Source: Deltaproteobacteria bacterium
Lineage (GTDB): Bacteria > Desulfobacterota > Binatia > DP-6
Length of the DNA stretch: 7,119 nt
Assembly: GCA_005879245.1 (NCBI GenBank)
Contig: VBLA01000400.1
Coordinates: 1 to 7,119, forward strand
Reading direction: 5' to 3'
Shown here: piece after piece, positions 6,701 to 7,119 of the stretch
Numbering within the stretch: the stretch's first letter is position 1
Layout of the letters: each line of letters begins with the position of its first letter
The notes under the pieces: generated by a model
Database searches by the model: none
What the model was told of the DNA's origin: nothing
What the model saw: only the letters and a program-made list of their open reading frames with translations
Made by a program: the position numbers and the translations under genes

Positions 6701-6729
6701 CTGATAGACGGTGGCTCGCGGGGTATCAA
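6701..6729 (-). promoter_or_regulatory. Putative sigma70-like promoter for the DsbA-like / peroxiredoxin operon
   Basis: On the minus strand TTGATA (6729-6724, five of six matches to TTGACA) is separated by exactly 17 bases from TATCAG (6706-6701, four of six to TATAAT). It sits in a local AT-rich patch that stands out in this GC-rich sequence. Transcription would start near 6694, giving a leader of about 144 bases before the ATG at 6550. Confidence 0.45.
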
Positions 6730-6775
6730 GCTTCACGCGCAACCCGCCTCCCGGGCCTGCGACACGCCACGCGCG

Positions 6776-7119
6776 CTACTTCGCCCGCTCCAGCGTGTCG
6801 ATCAGCTCCCGTCTGACGCGCTGGACGTTGGTGAGCGGTTGGGGGCGAAGTCGCCCCACCTCCGCCGCCGCGTAGGGAACGAAGTCCCGCGGCAGGTCGT
6901 CCCCATCGAAGCGCTCGAGGATCCAGTTGAGGACGTCGGCCAGGGCCGTGTCGTCGAGCGCCGCCTGGGCGACGCCGGGCACCCGGACGAGGAACTCCCG
7001 TCCACCCGGGACACGAAGGAACCTGCCGACCGACCCGGCGAGTGCGGGCACGCTCCCGGGCGTGCTCGTCCCGTCGGCGCGATGACATCCCTGGCAGTTG
7101 AGCGCGTAGTCGAGCGACG
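6776..7119 (-). CDS. c-type cytochrome, N-terminally truncated by the window edge
   Basis: The last 113 residues of a small class I-like c-type cytochrome, an electron carrier of the periplasm or outer face of the inner membrane. The frame is open to the right edge, so the signal peptide and start are outside; the GTG at 7051 is internal. The heme-attachment motif CQGCH (residues 8-12 of the visible part) follows LDYALN, and the next block, RADGTSTPGSVPALAGSVGRFL, resembles the loop after the heme motif in other cytochromes c. DDTALADVLNWILERF is the typical C-terminal helix. A further stretch of about 45 residues (DGDDLPRDFVPYAAAEVG...) follows this helix. No Met and no second His occur after CQGCH, so the usual distal heme ligand is not evident. 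It is on the same strand as the DsbA-like gene, 225 bp upstream of it. Confidence 0.85.
   Translation of the reverse strand, partial: SLDYALNCQGCHRADGTSTPGSVPALAGSVGRFLRVPGGREFLVRVPGVAQAALDDTALADVLNWILERFDGDDLPRDFVPYAAAEVGRLRPQPLTNVQRVRRELIDTLERAK

Larger units (their letters stand above)
6551..6775. other. Intergenic region upstream of the DsbA-like gene
   Basis: This is the longest gene-free stretch in the window. It holds a putative minus-strand promoter (6701-6729), two overlapping hairpins (6649-6685), a CACGTG palindrome (6616-6621) and the Shine-Dalgarno of the DsbA-like gene. I see no small gene with a credible ribosome-binding site in either strand, and no obvious terminator for the cytochrome gene that ends at 6776. 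Confidence 0.6.

Noticed and set aside
6551..6742. N-terminal extension of the DsbA-like protein to 6742
   Set aside because: The added residues are Arg-rich and would bury the lipoprotein signal peptide. The ATG at 6550 has a Shine-Dalgarno and starts directly at the signal.
1..7119. Search for CRISPR, defence, toxin-antitoxin, phage or transposon components
   Set aside because: All protein-like frames are explained by housekeeping or envelope and redox families. I found no repeat-spacer pattern, integrase, transposase or nuclease motif.

Overview
The window is GC-rich, with GC-biased third codon positions and several c-type-cytochrome and cell-envelope functions. This fits a high-GC Gram-negative bacterium, plausibly from a soil or sediment metagenome (Rokubacteria, Methylomirabilota or deltaproteobacterial-type lineages). 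That placement is an inference from composition and gene style; no phylogenetic marker is present. I see no tRNA, rRNA, CRISPR array, transposase or phage gene. The longest stretch without a gene is about 225 bp (6551-6775).

Layout. (1) 1-1020, plus: the C-terminal two thirds or so of a phosphoesterase (phospholipase C / acid phosphatase family), cut by the window edge. (2) 1025-2871, minus: two tandem paralogues of the HpcH/HpaI aldolase / citrate lyase beta family. The upstream one (2871 down to about 1873) resembles malyl-CoA lyases and the downstream one (about 1897-1025) resembles CitE. They run into each other without a stop codon or a normal start: the upstream gene's last residues and the downstream gene's first beta strand are missing, and the frame changes at the join. 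(3) 2920-5339, plus: one large YfhO-like multi-spanning membrane protein, split in two by a one-base frame change near 4224-4240. (4) 5299-6550, minus: a probable two-gene unit with a DsbA-like thiol-disulfide lipoprotein followed by a PrxV-type peroxiredoxin. (5) 6776-7119, minus: the C-terminal part of a c-type cytochrome, cut by the window edge.

How the parts work together. The lyase pair points to CoA-thioester (malyl-CoA, methylmalyl-CoA or citramalyl-CoA type) carbon metabolism. The cytochrome, the periplasmic thiol-disulfide lipoprotein and the cytosolic peroxiredoxin form a redox and envelope-maintenance neighbourhood. The YfhO-like protein probably handles lipid-linked sugar transfer to the envelope. 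No single pathway ties all the genes together, and I do not see a new defence, mobile or biosynthetic system.

The most interesting non-coding structures are a good sigma70-like promoter at 6701-6729, followed by two mutually exclusive hairpins in the leader of the DsbA-like gene, and two reciprocal hairpins in the 41-bp overlap zone of the convergent YfhO-like and peroxiredoxin genes. The most interesting coding anomaly is the join between the two lyases. Both frame breaks can be repaired by adding one C to a short C run, so sequencing error must be excluded before any biology is read into them.
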